Source of the DNA: Pseudomonas sp. CBZ-4
Lineage (GTDB): Bacteria; Pseudomonadota; Gammaproteobacteria; Pseudomonadales; Pseudomonadaceae
Reading direction: 5' to 3'
Length of the DNA: 64,000 bases
Assembly: GCF_000346755.1 (NCBI RefSeq)
Contig: NZ_ANNV01000164.1
Location: 124,001 to 188,000, forward strand
This document shows, in pieces, positions 50,409 through 59,526 of the stretch. Within the stretch, counting starts at the first letter, position 1; every line of letters begins with the position of its first letter. The notes beneath the pieces were generated by a model. The model did not search any database. It worked only from the letters and a program-made list of their open reading frames with translations, and was not told the origin of the DNA. The translations under genes and the position numbers were made by a program.

Positions 50409-51320
50409 TTACACCGCCGCAACGGGACGCATGTAAGAGATCGGTGCGGTGCTGGCATCTTCGAAGGTCACGACTTCCCAAGCGTCTGTCTGCTCAATCA
50501 ACTTGCGCAGCAGCTGGTTGTTAAGGGCGTGGCCCGACTTGAAGCCTTTGAACTCGCCTATCAGGCTATTGCCCAGCAGGTAGAGGTCACCGATTGCATC
50601 GAGGATCTTGTGCTTCACGAATTCGTCTTCATAGCGAAGGCCGTCTTCGTTCAGTACACCATCCGCGTCGACCACAATGGCGTTTTCAACGCTGCCGCCG
50701 AGTGCGAGGTTGTGCTTGCGCAGGTACTCGATGTCACTCATGAAACCAAAGGTACGGGCGCGGCTGACTTCTTTTACGAACGAAGTGCTGGAAAAATCCA
50801 CGCTTGCACTTTGGGTGCGGTCACGGAATACCGGGTGATCGAAATCGATCTCAAAGCTCACTTTAAAGCCTTCGAACGGGACGAAGGTGGCGCGCTTGTC
50901 GCCGTCTTCTACTGTCACTTCCCGCAGAATGCGAATGAACTTCTTGGCTGCGTCCTGTTCTTCCAGGCCGGCAGATTGAATCAGGAATACGAAAGGTCCA
51001 GCGCTACCATCCATGATCGGGACTTCAGACGCGGAGAGCTCGACGTAGGCGTTATCGATGCCCAGGCCAGCCATGGCCGAGAGCAAGTGCTCCACCGTGT
51101 CCACTTTGACGTCACCGTTGACCAATGTGGTCGACATGGTGGTTTCGCCAACGTTTTCCGCGCGAGCAGGAATCTGCACCACAGGGTCCAGGTCGGCACG
51201 AACAAACACGATGCCGGTGTCGACAGGTGCAGGTTTGAGGGTCAGGTATACCTTCTCCCCGGAGTGCAGACCTACACCTGTGGCACGGATAATATTCTTC
51301 AGGGTGCGTTGTTTAATCAT
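50409..51320 (-). CDS. lpxC: UDP-3-O-acyl-N-acetylglucosamine deacetylase
   Basis: LpxC performs the first committed step of lipid A synthesis, a zinc-dependent deacetylation in the cytoplasm. The 303-residue protein starts MIKQRTLKNIIRATGVGLHS. Zinc ligands appear in VEHLLSAMAGLG and KHKILDAIGDLYLLG (His and Asp). EVPIMDGSAGPFVF is the conserved turn. It has its own 112-base gap behind ftsZ and ends with a terminator, so it is the last gene of the cluster. Confidence 0.97.
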   Translation of the reverse strand: MIKQRTLKNIIRATGVGLHSGEKVYLTLKPAPVDTGIVFVRADLDPVVQIPARAENVGETTMSTTLVNGDVKVDTVEHLLSAMAGLGIDNAYVELSASEVPIMDGSAGPFVFLIQSAGLEEQDAAKKFIRILREVTVEDGDKRATFVPFEGFKVSFEIDFDHPVFRDRTQSASVDFSSTSFVKEVSRARTFGFMSDIEYLRKHNLALGGSVENAIVVDADGVLNEDGLRYEDEFVKHKILDAIGDLYLLGNSLIGEFKGFKSGHALNNQLLRKLIEQTDAWEVVTFEDASTAPISYMRPVAAV

Positions 51321-51432
51321 GGCTTGGACCGCTTGAGCGCAAATTGCGAACTGGTATCAACAAAGGCTGGCGATAATAGCAGACCAGACCTTTGCTGAAC
51401 ACCAATCACCTTCATAGCCCTGATACATTCCA

Positions 51433-52629
51433 TCAATCGGCCTGACGACGCAGGAATGCCGGGATGTCCAGGTAGTCCAGATCATCTTGCGGATTCGGGC
51501 TACGGGACGCCGCAGCACCGGCCTGAGCCTGGTTGCGCATCACGGTCGGACGGTCCAGGTCACGGTAGTTCACCGACGGCAGTTCCTGGCGCGAAGGCGC
51601 TGGAGCAGCAGCCGCCTGGCTCACCTGGCTGGTGTGCAGGGTGTTGTCGATGACCTTCACAGGCTTCTCGATCTTGGCACCCAGGCCGGTGGCAACCACG
51701 GTCACGTGCAGCTCGTCGCGCATGTCCGGATCGATAACGGTACCGACCTTGACCATGGCGTGCTCGGACGCGAAGGCTTCGATGATGCTACCCACGTCGG
51801 AGTACTCACCCAGGGACAGGTCAGGACCGGCGGTGATGTTCACCAGGATGCCGCGAGCGCCTTGCAGGTTCACGTCTTCCAGCAACGGGTTGCGGATGGC
51901 CGCTTCAGTGGCTTCACGCGCACGGTTCGGACCGCTGGCGCAGCCAGTGCCCATCATCGCCATGCCCATTTCGCTCATCACGGTACGTACGTCGGCAAAG
52001 TCGACGTTGATCATGCCCGGGCGCTTGATGATGTCGGAGATACCGCGAACGGCACCGGCCAGTACATCGTCAGCCTTGGCGAAAGCGGACAGCAGGCTCG
52101 CGTCCTTGCCCAGGATGGTCAGCAGCTTCTCGTTGGGAATGGTGATCAACGAGTCGACGCTTTCAGACAGCAGACGGATGCCTTCGTCGGCGATCTGCAT
52201 GCGCTTGCGGCCTTCGAACGGGAACGGACGGGTCACGACAGCAACCGTCAGAATGCCCATTTCCTTGGCCACTTCGGCAATGATCGGTGCAGCACCGGTA
52301 CCGGTACCGCCGCCCATGCCCGTGGTGATGAACACCATGTTGGTGCCTTGCAGCACTTCGGCAATACGCTCGCGGTCTTCCAGGGCGGCTTGACGGCCGA
52401 CTTCCGGGTTGGCGCCAGCGCCGAGGCCTTTGGTCACCGCGGTGCCCAATTGCAGGATGGTCCGCGCGCCGATGCTTTTCAGCGCCTGGGCATCAGTGTT
52501 GGCGCAGATGAATTCAACGCCTTCAATGTTGCTCTTGACCATATGGTTGACAGCGTTGCCGCCGCCACCGCCGACACCGATCACTTTGATGACCGGGCTT
52601 GCGGGGATGTTGTCTACGAGTTCGAACAT
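51433..52629 (-). CDS. ftsZ: Cell division protein FtsZ
   Basis: FtsZ is the tubulin-like GTPase that forms the division ring. The 398-residue protein has GVGGGGGNAVNHM at the N-terminus and the tubulin signature GGGTGTGAAP. The T7 loop appears in NVDFADVRTVMSEMG, and the C-terminal grappling peptide DYLDIPAFLRRQAD binds FtsA and ZipA. AGGAGAGGG lies just upstream of the ATG. A 66-base gap separates it from ftsA. Confidence 0.98.
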   Translation of the reverse strand: MFELVDNIPASPVIKVIGVGGGGGNAVNHMVKSNIEGVEFICANTDAQALKSIGARTILQLGTAVTKGLGAGANPEVGRQAALEDRERIAEVLQGTNMVFITTGMGGGTGTGAAPIIAEVAKEMGILTVAVVTRPFPFEGRKRMQIADEGIRLLSESVDSLITIPNEKLLTILGKDASLLSAFAKADDVLAGAVRGISDIIKRPGMINVDFADVRTVMSEMGMAMMGTGCASGPNRAREATEAAIRNPLLEDVNLQGARGILVNITAGPDLSLGEYSDVGSIIEAFASEHAMVKVGTVIDPDMRDELHVTVVATGLGAKIEKPVKVIDNTLHTSQVSQAAAAPAPSRQELPSVNYRDLDRPTVMRNQAQAGAAASRSPNPQDDLDYLDIPAFLRRQAD

Positions 52630-52695
52630 GTTCCCTCTCCTTTCGTTTTCTCTAGTTTTTTCGCCTACTGCTTCCAGCGGTGTTGCGGTAAAGCT

Positions 52696-53958
52696 TTAAA
52701 AATTGCCTTTGACCCACGCTTGCAACCGCTCGAACAACGGCGCTTTCGCCTCGTCGTCACTGCGGTAGCTGTCGCGGATGCTCGGACCCGACAGGGAAAT
52801 GCCGTCGGTCTGCTTTTGCAGGCCGTACAACAGCAAGCCCACGCCAGTCGAATAAATCGGGTTGCGCACTACGTCGCCGAGACCTTTGACGCCATGGGGC
52901 ACGCCCAGGCGTACCGGCATGTGGAAGATTTCCTCGGCCAGTTCGACCGCGCCCTCCATCTTCGAGGTGCCACCGGTCAGCACGATGCCGGCCGGGATCA
53001 AATCTTCGTAGCCGCTGCGACGCAGCTCCGCCTGGATCAGGGTGAACAGCTCGTCGTAGCGCGGTTCGACCACTTCGGCCAGGGCCTGGCGCGACAGTTC
53101 GCGCGGTGGACGGTCGCCCACGCTTGGCACCTTGATGGTCTCGCCGGCGCCCGCCAGCTTGGCCAGGGCGCAGGCGTAGCGGATCTTGATTTCTTCGGCG
53201 TACTGGGTCGGTGTGCGCAGCGCCATGGCGATGTCGTTGGTCACCTGGTCACCGGCAATCGGGATCACGGCGGTGTGACGGATCGCACCTTCGGTGAAGA
53301 TCGCGATGTCGGTGGTGCCGCCGCCGATGTCCACCAGGCACACGCCCAGTTCTTTTTCGTCGTCGGTCAACACGGAGTAAGCCGATGCCAGCTGCTCCAG
53401 AATGATGTCGTCGATTTCCAGGCCGCAGCGGCGCACGCATTTTTCAATGTTCTGTGCGGCGTTGACGGCGCAGGTCACCACGTGGACCTTGGCTTCCAGA
53501 CGTACGCCCGACATGCCCAGGGGCTCGCGAACGCCTTCCTGGTTATCGATCACGTAGTCCTGCGGCAGGGTGTGCAGCACGCGCTGGTCAGCCGGGATCG
53601 CCACGGCCTGGGCTGCGTCGAGTACACGCTCAAGGTCGGCGGCGCTGACTTCACGGTCGCGGATCGCCACGATGCCGTGGGAGTTCAGGCTGCGGATATG
53701 GTTGCCCGCCACGCCAACGAACGCCGAGTGGATCCGGCAACCGGCCATCAGCTGCGCTTCTTCGATGGCGCGCTGGATCGATTGCACGGTGGACTCGATG
53801 TTCACCACCACGCCCTTCTTCAGGCCCCGGGACGGATGCGTGCCGATACCGACGATCTCGATTACGCCGTCTTCTCCGACCTCGCCGACCAGCGCCACCA
53901 CCTTGGAGGTGCCGATATCGAGACCGACGATCATTTTGCCGCTTTGCACGTTTGCCAT
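52696..53958 (-). CDS. ftsA: Cell division protein FtsA
   Basis: FtsA is the actin-like ATPase that ties FtsZ to the membrane. The 420-residue protein starts MANVQSGKMIVGLDIGTSKV (phosphate 1 loop) and shows CLVDIGGGTTDIAIFTEGAI (phosphate 2) and IVLTGGTSKMEGAVELAEEI (adenosine site). The C-terminal amphipathic tail FERLQAWVKGNF is the membrane anchor. It lies 15 bases after ftsQ. Confidence 0.97.
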   Translation of the reverse strand: MANVQSGKMIVGLDIGTSKVVALVGEVGEDGVIEIVGIGTHPSRGLKKGVVVNIESTVQSIQRAIEEAQLMAGCRIHSAFVGVAGNHIRSLNSHGIVAIRDREVSAADLERVLDAAQAVAIPADQRVLHTLPQDYVIDNQEGVREPLGMSGVRLEAKVHVVTCAVNAAQNIEKCVRRCGLEIDDIILEQLASAYSVLTDDEKELGVCLVDIGGGTTDIAIFTEGAIRHTAVIPIAGDQVTNDIAMALRTPTQYAEEIKIRYACALAKLAGAGETIKVPSVGDRPPRELSRQALAEVVEPRYDELFTLIQAELRRSGYEDLIPAGIVLTGGTSKMEGAVELAEEIFHMPVRLGVPHGVKGLGDVVRNPIYSTGVGLLLYGLQKQTDGISLSGPSIRDSYRSDDEAKAPLFERLQAWVKGNF

Positions 53959-53973
53959 GGGTCCTGCCTCTTC

Positions 53974-54843
53974 TTAATTCTTCGCGACAGCGGGTTGCGC
54001 TGCCGTGGGCGCAGCCGGTTCACGCCAGCCGACGGCAAGGCCGTTGGCGTAACGCAGGTCGACGCTCGCAATGTTCGTAATCTGTTCTTTCAAGGTCTTG
54101 TCATAGATGGCAATAAAGCGGCGCATCTTTTCCACCAAGCGGTCGCGTCCGAGCAACAACTGGATGCCCGGGCCGGAACTGCCGGCCCCGGTGGTCAAAA
54201 ACCAGCTGCCCCGTTCACGCAATTCCAGGCGTGCAATGGAGAAGCCCATGGGCCGCAGCATCTGGCTCAAGGCCTGGTACTGCTGCATCACTTGCTGCTG
54301 CGCCCGCTGCGGCCCGAACAACTGCGGCAGGTGCTCGTAGTTGGCCAGTTCACGCGGGGTAAACGCCTGCCCCTGGTTGTTCAACAGCGCTTCGTCGCCC
54401 CAACGGGCCACGGGCAGTTGTTCTTCCAGGCGGATCGTCACCTGGTCCGGCCACACGCGGCGGACTTCGGCGTGGGCGATCCACGGCATCTGTTCCAGCT
54501 CGCCGCGCATACCGGCCAGGTCGATGGTAAAGAAGCTCGCCGCCAGGTACGGGCCGATGCGCTGCTGTACCGCCTGCTGGCTGATGTAGCTCAAGTCGCC
54601 CTGCACGCTGATCTTGGTGATCGGCCGGTCGGCATACGGCAACAGACGCTGTGCGCCTTCATAAGTGCCGAAGCCCAGCACCACCAGCAACACCGGCCAG
54701 AACAGCGCCTTGAGAAAACCAAAGTTGGCTTTCGGCAGGCGCGCCGACATCGGCTCTTTAGCCACCATGCGGCTGGCACCCCGTGGCACCGGCTTGCGGC
54801 CGGGTGCTGGGGGTTGCTGATGTCGAAGCGATGCGCCGTTCAT
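53974..54843 (-). CDS. ftsQ: Cell division protein FtsQ
   Basis: FtsQ is a bitopic divisome protein that recruits FtsB/FtsL. The 289-residue protein has a proline- and arginine-rich cytoplasmic tail and one membrane segment (FLKALFWPVLLVVLGFGTYE). A POTRA domain follows (ITKISVQGDLSYISQQAVQQ), then the beta-domain (MPWIAHAEVRRVWPDQVTIR, LLLGRDRLVEKMRRF). Five bases separate its start from the ddlB stop. Confidence 0.95.
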   Translation of the reverse strand: MNGASLRHQQPPAPGRKPVPRGASRMVAKEPMSARLPKANFGFLKALFWPVLLVVLGFGTYEGAQRLLPYADRPITKISVQGDLSYISQQAVQQRIGPYLAASFFTIDLAGMRGELEQMPWIAHAEVRRVWPDQVTIRLEEQLPVARWGDEALLNNQGQAFTPRELANYEHLPQLFGPQRAQQQVMQQYQALSQMLRPMGFSIARLELRERGSWFLTTGAGSSGPGIQLLLGRDRLVEKMRRFIAIYDKTLKEQITNIASVDLRYANGLAVGWREPAAPTAAQPAVAKN

Positions 54844-54848
54844 GTCCG

Positions 54849-55805
54849 TTAGCCTCTAGGCTCAATGCTTGCTGCAAGGATCGCCAGCACCAACTGCTGG
54901 AAGTCCAGACCCGCTGCACGAGCAGCCATGGGTACCAGGCTGTGATCGGTCATGCCCGGTGCGGTGTTGACTTCCAGGAACCAGAAATTCCCTTGATCAT
55001 CCTGCATCACGTCTGCCCGCGCCCAACCGGCGATACCCAGCGCCTCACAGGCTTTCGCCGTGAGGTCCATCAATTCCTGTTCCTTGGTTGCGTCGAGGCC
55101 GCACGGGATCCGGTACTGGGTATCGGAAGCCACGTACTTGGCGTCGTAGTCGTAAAAGGTGTGGGGCGTGCCCAATGCGATAGGCGGCAACACCTGGCCA
55201 CGCAGGGTGGCGATGGTGAACTCGGGACCCTGGATCCACTGTTCCACCAACACTTGTGAGTCGTAGGTACTTGCCGCTTTCCATGCGTCGATCAATTCGG
55301 CGGCCGAGTTCACTTTGGCCATGCCGATACTGGAGCCTTCATGGGCAGGTTTGACGATCAAAGGCAGGCCCAGTTCCTTGGCTGCAGAAATACAATCGTC
55401 TTCGCTGCACAAAACGCTGTGACGCGGCGTTGGAATGCCCAGGCTGTGCCACACCTGCTTGGTGCGCAGCTTGTCCATGGCCAGCGCGGAAGCAAAGATG
55501 CCGCTGCCGGTGTACGGGATGCCGGCGCATTCCAGCAGGCCTTGCATGCTGCCGTCTTCACCGCCACGGCCGTGGAGGATGATGAAGGCGCGGTCGATCT
55601 TCTCGGCCTGCAAGCGGGCGAGGAAGTCATCGCCCACATCGATGCCGAACGCGTTCACGCCAGCACTTTGCAGGGCTTCGAGCACGGCATTGCCGGACTT
55701 GAGCGAGACTTCGCGTTCAGCGCTTTTGCCGCCGAACAACACCGCTACGCGACCGAAGTCGGCAGGGGCAATTTTGGAGAACAAAGAGGCGTAGTCAGTG
55801 ATCAT
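54849..55805 (-). CDS. ddlB: D-alanine--D-alanine ligase
   Basis: This ATP-grasp enzyme makes the D-Ala-D-Ala dipeptide for peptidoglycan. The 318-residue protein has VAVLFGGKSAEREVSLKSG, HGRGGEDGSMQGLLE, LPLIVKPAHEGSSIGMAKV and FLEVNTAPGMTDHSLVP, the last including the metal ligands. Its start overlaps the murC stop as ATGA. Confidence 0.97.
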   Translation of the reverse strand: MITDYASLFSKIAPADFGRVAVLFGGKSAEREVSLKSGNAVLEALQSAGVNAFGIDVGDDFLARLQAEKIDRAFIILHGRGGEDGSMQGLLECAGIPYTGSGIFASALAMDKLRTKQVWHSLGIPTPRHSVLCSEDDCISAAKELGLPLIVKPAHEGSSIGMAKVNSAAELIDAWKAASTYDSQVLVEQWIQGPEFTIATLRGQVLPPIALGTPHTFYDYDAKYVASDTQYRIPCGLDATKEQELMDLTAKACEALGIAGWARADVMQDDQGNFWFLEVNTAPGMTDHSLVPMAARAAGLDFQQLVLAILAASIEPRG

Positions 55806-57250
55806 TTCGACTTCACCTTCTCGGCGGCGGCAAACAACGGGCTCGCCAGCAATTTCGGGGCAAGGCCACCAATGTCACCGGCGCCCTGGCACAGCAGGAT
55901 GTCGCCGGCACGCAGCAGCGGCTTGACGATTGGCGCCAGGTCCACACCACGCTCGATATAGATCGGGTCCAGTTGACCGCGCTGACGGATGCTGTTGCAC
56001 AGCTTGCGGCTGTCGGCGCCCGGGATCGGTTCTTCACCGGCCGGGTACACCTCCATCAGCAGCAGCACGTTGGCATCGGCCAATACATTGACGAAGTCGT
56101 CGTACAGATCGCGGGTACGGCTGTAGCGGTGCGGCTGGTAGACCATCACCAGGCGGCGCTCCGGCCAGCCACCGCGTACGGCCTTGATCACGGCCGCGAC
56201 TTCGGTCGGGTGGTGACCGTAGTCGTCCACCAGCATCACGTCGCCGCCTTCAACCGGCAGTTGGCCGTACACCTGGAAGCGTCGGCCCACGCCGGCAAAA
56301 CGCGACAGGCCTTCGACGATGGCTTCATCGCTGACGCCCTCGTCGCTGGCGATGCAGATGGTCGCCAGGGAGTTCAATACGTTGTGGTTGCCCGGCATGT
56401 TCACCGACACATCCAGCGGCTCGCGATCAGGACGCAGCACGGTGAAGAAGGTTTGCATGCCTTCCTGACGCACATTGATCGCACGCACGTCGGCGTCTTC
56501 GCTGAAACCGTAGGTCACGGTCGGGCGCTTGACCTGCGGCAGGATCTCACGCACCACCGGATCGTCCAGGCACACCACCGCCAAACCGTAGAACGGCAGG
56601 TTGTGCAGGAACTCGACGAAGGTTTTCTTCAACTTGTTGAAGTCGCCGTCGTAGGTGGCCATGTGGTCTTCGTCGATATTGGTGACGACGGCGACCAGCG
56701 GTTGCAGGTGCAGGAAGCTCGCGTCACTTTCATCGGCTTCGGCGATCAGGTAACGGCTGGTGCCCAGTTGTGCATTGGTGCCGGCTGCATTCAGGCGGCC
56801 ACCGATCACAAAGGTCGGGTCCAGGCCACCGGCGGCGAACACCGAGGCGATCAGGCTGGTGGTGGTGGTCTTGCCGTGGGTACCGGCGACGGCGATGCCG
56901 TGGCGATAACGCATCAGCTCGGCCAGCATCTCGGCACGTGGCACCACCGGAATACGGCGCTCAAGGGCGGTGGCGACTTCCGGGTTGGAGGTGTTCACGG
57001 CGCTGGACACCACCAGCACATCGGCTTCGGCGGCGTTCTCGGCACGGTGGCCGATAAAGATCTGGGCGCCGAAGCTTTTCAGGCGATCGGTGACCGGCGA
57101 CTCTTTCAAGTCCGAGCCGGACACCTGGTAGCCCAGGTTCAGCAACACTTCGGCAATGCCGCACATGCCCACGCCGCCGATACCGACGAAGTGGATGCGA
57201 CGGATGCGGCGCATTTCCGGTTGTGGCATGGCTTTCTGATTCTCAACCAT
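55802..57250 (-). CDS. murC: UDP-N-acetylmuramate--L-alanine ligase
   Basis: MurC adds the first amino acid to UDP-MurNAc. The 482-residue protein shows the Rossmann start RRIHFVGIGGVGMCGIAEVL, the P-loop VAGTHGKTTTTSLIASVF, EADESDASFLHLQP and the C-terminal YQPHRYSRTRDLYDDFV. It overlaps ddlB by 4 bases and murG by 8 bases. Unlike many enterobacteria, murB does not follow. Confidence 0.97.
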   Translation of the reverse strand: MVENQKAMPQPEMRRIRRIHFVGIGGVGMCGIAEVLLNLGYQVSGSDLKESPVTDRLKSFGAQIFIGHRAENAAEADVLVVSSAVNTSNPEVATALERRIPVVPRAEMLAELMRYRHGIAVAGTHGKTTTTSLIASVFAAGGLDPTFVIGGRLNAAGTNAQLGTSRYLIAEADESDASFLHLQPLVAVVTNIDEDHMATYDGDFNKLKKTFVEFLHNLPFYGLAVVCLDDPVVREILPQVKRPTVTYGFSEDADVRAINVRQEGMQTFFTVLRPDREPLDVSVNMPGNHNVLNSLATICIASDEGVSDEAIVEGLSRFAGVGRRFQVYGQLPVEGGDVMLVDDYGHHPTEVAAVIKAVRGGWPERRLVMVYQPHRYSRTRDLYDDFVNVLADANVLLLMEVYPAGEEPIPGADSRKLCNSIRQRGQLDPIYIERGVDLAPIVKPLLRAGDILLCQGAGDIGGLAPKLLASPLFAAAEKVKSK

Positions 57251-58313
57251 GGGCCACCTCCAGGCAGATATCGACCACGGTGCGGGTTGCGTCAGGTTTG
57301 GCCAGGCGGCTTGCGGTGCTCGCCATGCTGTTGAGTCGTTCCGGTTGCATCAAAACCTCGGTCAGGCGTGCGGCCAAATCGGCGGCGCCAGTCGTTCTTT
57401 GCGGCAGCAGGAAGGCAGCGCCCTCCCCGGCCAAATATTCGGCGTTGCGGGTCTGGTGATCGTCGATGGCGTGGGGCAAAGGCACCAGCAAGGACGGCAG
57501 ACCGGCAGCGGCCAGTTCACTGACGGTCAACGCGCCGGAGCGGCAGACCACCAGGTCGGCCCAGCCATAGGCTTGGGCCATGTCTTTGATGAAGGGCTGC
57601 ACGTTCGCCTCGACACCGGCTTCGCGATAGCGCGTGGCGGTGACTTCACCGTGATCCTTGCCAGCCTGATGGAAGACCTCGGGACGCAATTCCACAGGGA
57701 GTTGCGCCAGGGCTTCCGGCAGCAGTTTGTTCAACGGCTCGGAGCCCAGGCTTCCGCCCATGATCAGCAGGTGCGCCTTGCGCCCGCTCAGTGCTTCGCG
57801 AGCAATGTCCATGAACAGTTCGGTGCGCACCGGGTTGCCGGTGGTGCGCAGTTTGGCCGATGCATCGAACGTCTTCGGGAAGGCCTCGCACACCCGTGCG
57901 GCCAAAGGCACCAACAGGCGGTTGGCAGTCCCGGCCACGGCGTTCTGCTCGTGCACGATCACCGGCACGCCGGCGAGCCTGGCGGCGACGCCACCCGGGC
58001 CGGTCACATAACCACCAAAGCCCAGCACACACACCGGCTGCACTTCGCGAATCACCTTGCGCGCCTGCCACACCGCCTTGAGCAACACGAACGGCGCCTT
58101 GAGCAGGGACAACTTGCCCTTGCCACGCAGGCCGGTGACGTTGATCAGGTGCAGCGGCAAACCGGCATTCGGCACCAGGTCGTTTTCGATACCGCGCGGC
58201 GTACCCAACCAGTGCACGGTGTAGCCACGGGCCTGGAATTCACGCGCACAGGCCAAGGCCGGGAACACATGGCCCCCGGTGCCGCCCGCCATGATCAGCA
58301 CGTTAGCGCCCAT
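57243..58313 (-). CDS. murG: UDP-GlcNAc transferase forming lipid II
   Basis: MurG adds GlcNAc to lipid I on the inner face of the membrane. From MGANVLIMAGGTGGHVFPAL it has 356 residues. The G loops (GGTGGH, GGSLGSEPLN) and CRSGALTVSELAAAGLPSLL are present. ATG at 58313 is preceded by GAGGAG. The reading frame runs further upstream to 58343, but that part lies within ftsW and lacks homology. It overlaps the ftsW end by 11 bases. Confidence 0.96.
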   Translation of the reverse strand: MGANVLIMAGGTGGHVFPALACAREFQARGYTVHWLGTPRGIENDLVPNAGLPLHLINVTGLRGKGKLSLLKAPFVLLKAVWQARKVIREVQPVCVLGFGGYVTGPGGVAARLAGVPVIVHEQNAVAGTANRLLVPLAARVCEAFPKTFDASAKLRTTGNPVRTELFMDIAREALSGRKAHLLIMGGSLGSEPLNKLLPEALAQLPVELRPEVFHQAGKDHGEVTATRYREAGVEANVQPFIKDMAQAYGWADLVVCRSGALTVSELAAAGLPSLLVPLPHAIDDHQTRNAEYLAGEGAAFLLPQRTTGAADLAARLTEVLMQPERLNSMASTASRLAKPDATRTVVDICLEVAHG

Positions 58314-59526
58314 GGGTTGGCTCCTCGGCAAAATCGCTCTCACTGAATTCCATCTCTTCGCTGCCCAAGTGGGTTCGACTCTCCCACTCGATGCGCAGCA
58401 ACAAGCCCAGACAGGCGCAGCAAATCACCAACGAACTGCCGCCGTAACTGAGGAACGGCAAGGTCAGGCCCTTGGTCGGCAGCAGGCCGACGTTCACGCC
58501 GATGTTGATCAGGAACTGGCCGATCCACAGGAACGACAAGCCGTACGCCACATACGCGGCGAAATACTGTTTGGCCTTCTCGGCCCACAAGCCGATGTAC
58601 ATGCCGCGCACACACACGAACACGAACAGCGCGACGGTGCACAGCGAACCCACCACGCCGAGCTCTTCGGCGAGTACCGAGAACACGAAGTCGGTGTGGG
58701 CTTCAGGCAGGTAGAACTGCTTCTGCACGCTGTTGCCCAGGCCCACGCCCAGCCACTCGCCGCGACCAAAGGCAATCAGCGCCTGGGTCAACTGGTAGCC
58801 GGAGCCGAACTGGTCGGACCACGGGTCGGTAAAGGTAATCAGACGGGCCATCCGGTAGGGTTGCGCCTGCACCAGGATGGTCACGGCCGCGACGGCCAGT
58901 ACCACCATCAAGGTGAAGCGGAACAGGCCGACGCCGCCGAGGAATAGCATCGCCGCTGCGGCGCCCATCATCACGACGGTGGCACCGAAGTCGGGCTCCA
59001 TCAGCAACAGGCCGGCCATGGGCAGCAGCACGATGAACGGCTTGAAGAAGCCCATCCAGCTTTCACGCACTTCTTTCTGGCGACGCACCAGGTAACCGGC
59101 GAGGTAAATCACCACGAACACCTTGGCGATTTCCGACGGCTGCACGTTGAACGCACCGAAGCCGATCCAGCGCATCGAACCGTTCACCTCGCGGCCGATG
59201 CCGGGCAGGATCACCATGATCAGCAAGCCAAACGCGCCGATCAGCATCAGCCAACCCAGGCGCTGCCAGGTGGCGATGGGAATCATCATAGTGACGATGC
59301 AGGCGCCGAGGCCGAGCAGCAGATACACCAGGTGACGGATCATCATGTACAGGGTGTTGCCCGACTGCACGGCGGCCACTTCGGACGACGCCGACGTGAT
59401 CATCACCAGGCCCAGGCCCAGCAGCGCGAGGCAACCGGCGAGCATCGGGAAATCAAGGTCGATGCCGCGCCCGGTGATGATCGGCGACGGGTACGGCTTG
59501 ATGATGTTTCTCAGACCGAGGCTCAT
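58303..59526 (-). CDS. ftsW: Lipid II polymerase FtsW (SEDS family)
   Basis: FtsW is the septal peptidoglycan glycosyltransferase. From MSLGLRNIIKPYPSPIITG it has 407 residues with about ten membrane segments. SEDS motifs include GIGREVNGSMRWIGFGAFNV, VQPSEIAKVF, LLMEPDFGATVVM and LTLPFLSYGGSSLV. The ATG at 59526 overlaps the murD stop as ATGA; the frame extends further upstream but would lie inside murD. Confidence 0.96.
   Translation of the reverse strand: MSLGLRNIIKPYPSPIITGRGIDLDFPMLAGCLALLGLGLVMITSASSEVAAVQSGNTLYMMIRHLVYLLLGLGACIVTMMIPIATWQRLGWLMLIGAFGLLIMVILPGIGREVNGSMRWIGFGAFNVQPSEIAKVFVVIYLAGYLVRRQKEVRESWMGFFKPFIVLLPMAGLLLMEPDFGATVVMMGAAAAMLFLGGVGLFRFTLMVVLAVAAVTILVQAQPYRMARLITFTDPWSDQFGSGYQLTQALIAFGRGEWLGVGLGNSVQKQFYLPEAHTDFVFSVLAEELGVVGSLCTVALFVFVCVRGMYIGLWAEKAKQYFAAYVAYGLSFLWIGQFLINIGVNVGLLPTKGLTLPFLSYGGSSLVICCACLGLLLRIEWESRTHLGSEEMEFSESDFAEEPTHGR

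Noticed and set aside
51487..54852. A 1121-codon forward reading frame opposite ftsZ, ftsA and ftsQ
   Set aside because: It is the mirror of three certain genes in high-GC DNA, with His/Gln/Val-rich composition that matches reverse-complemented codons. No ribosome site and no domain.
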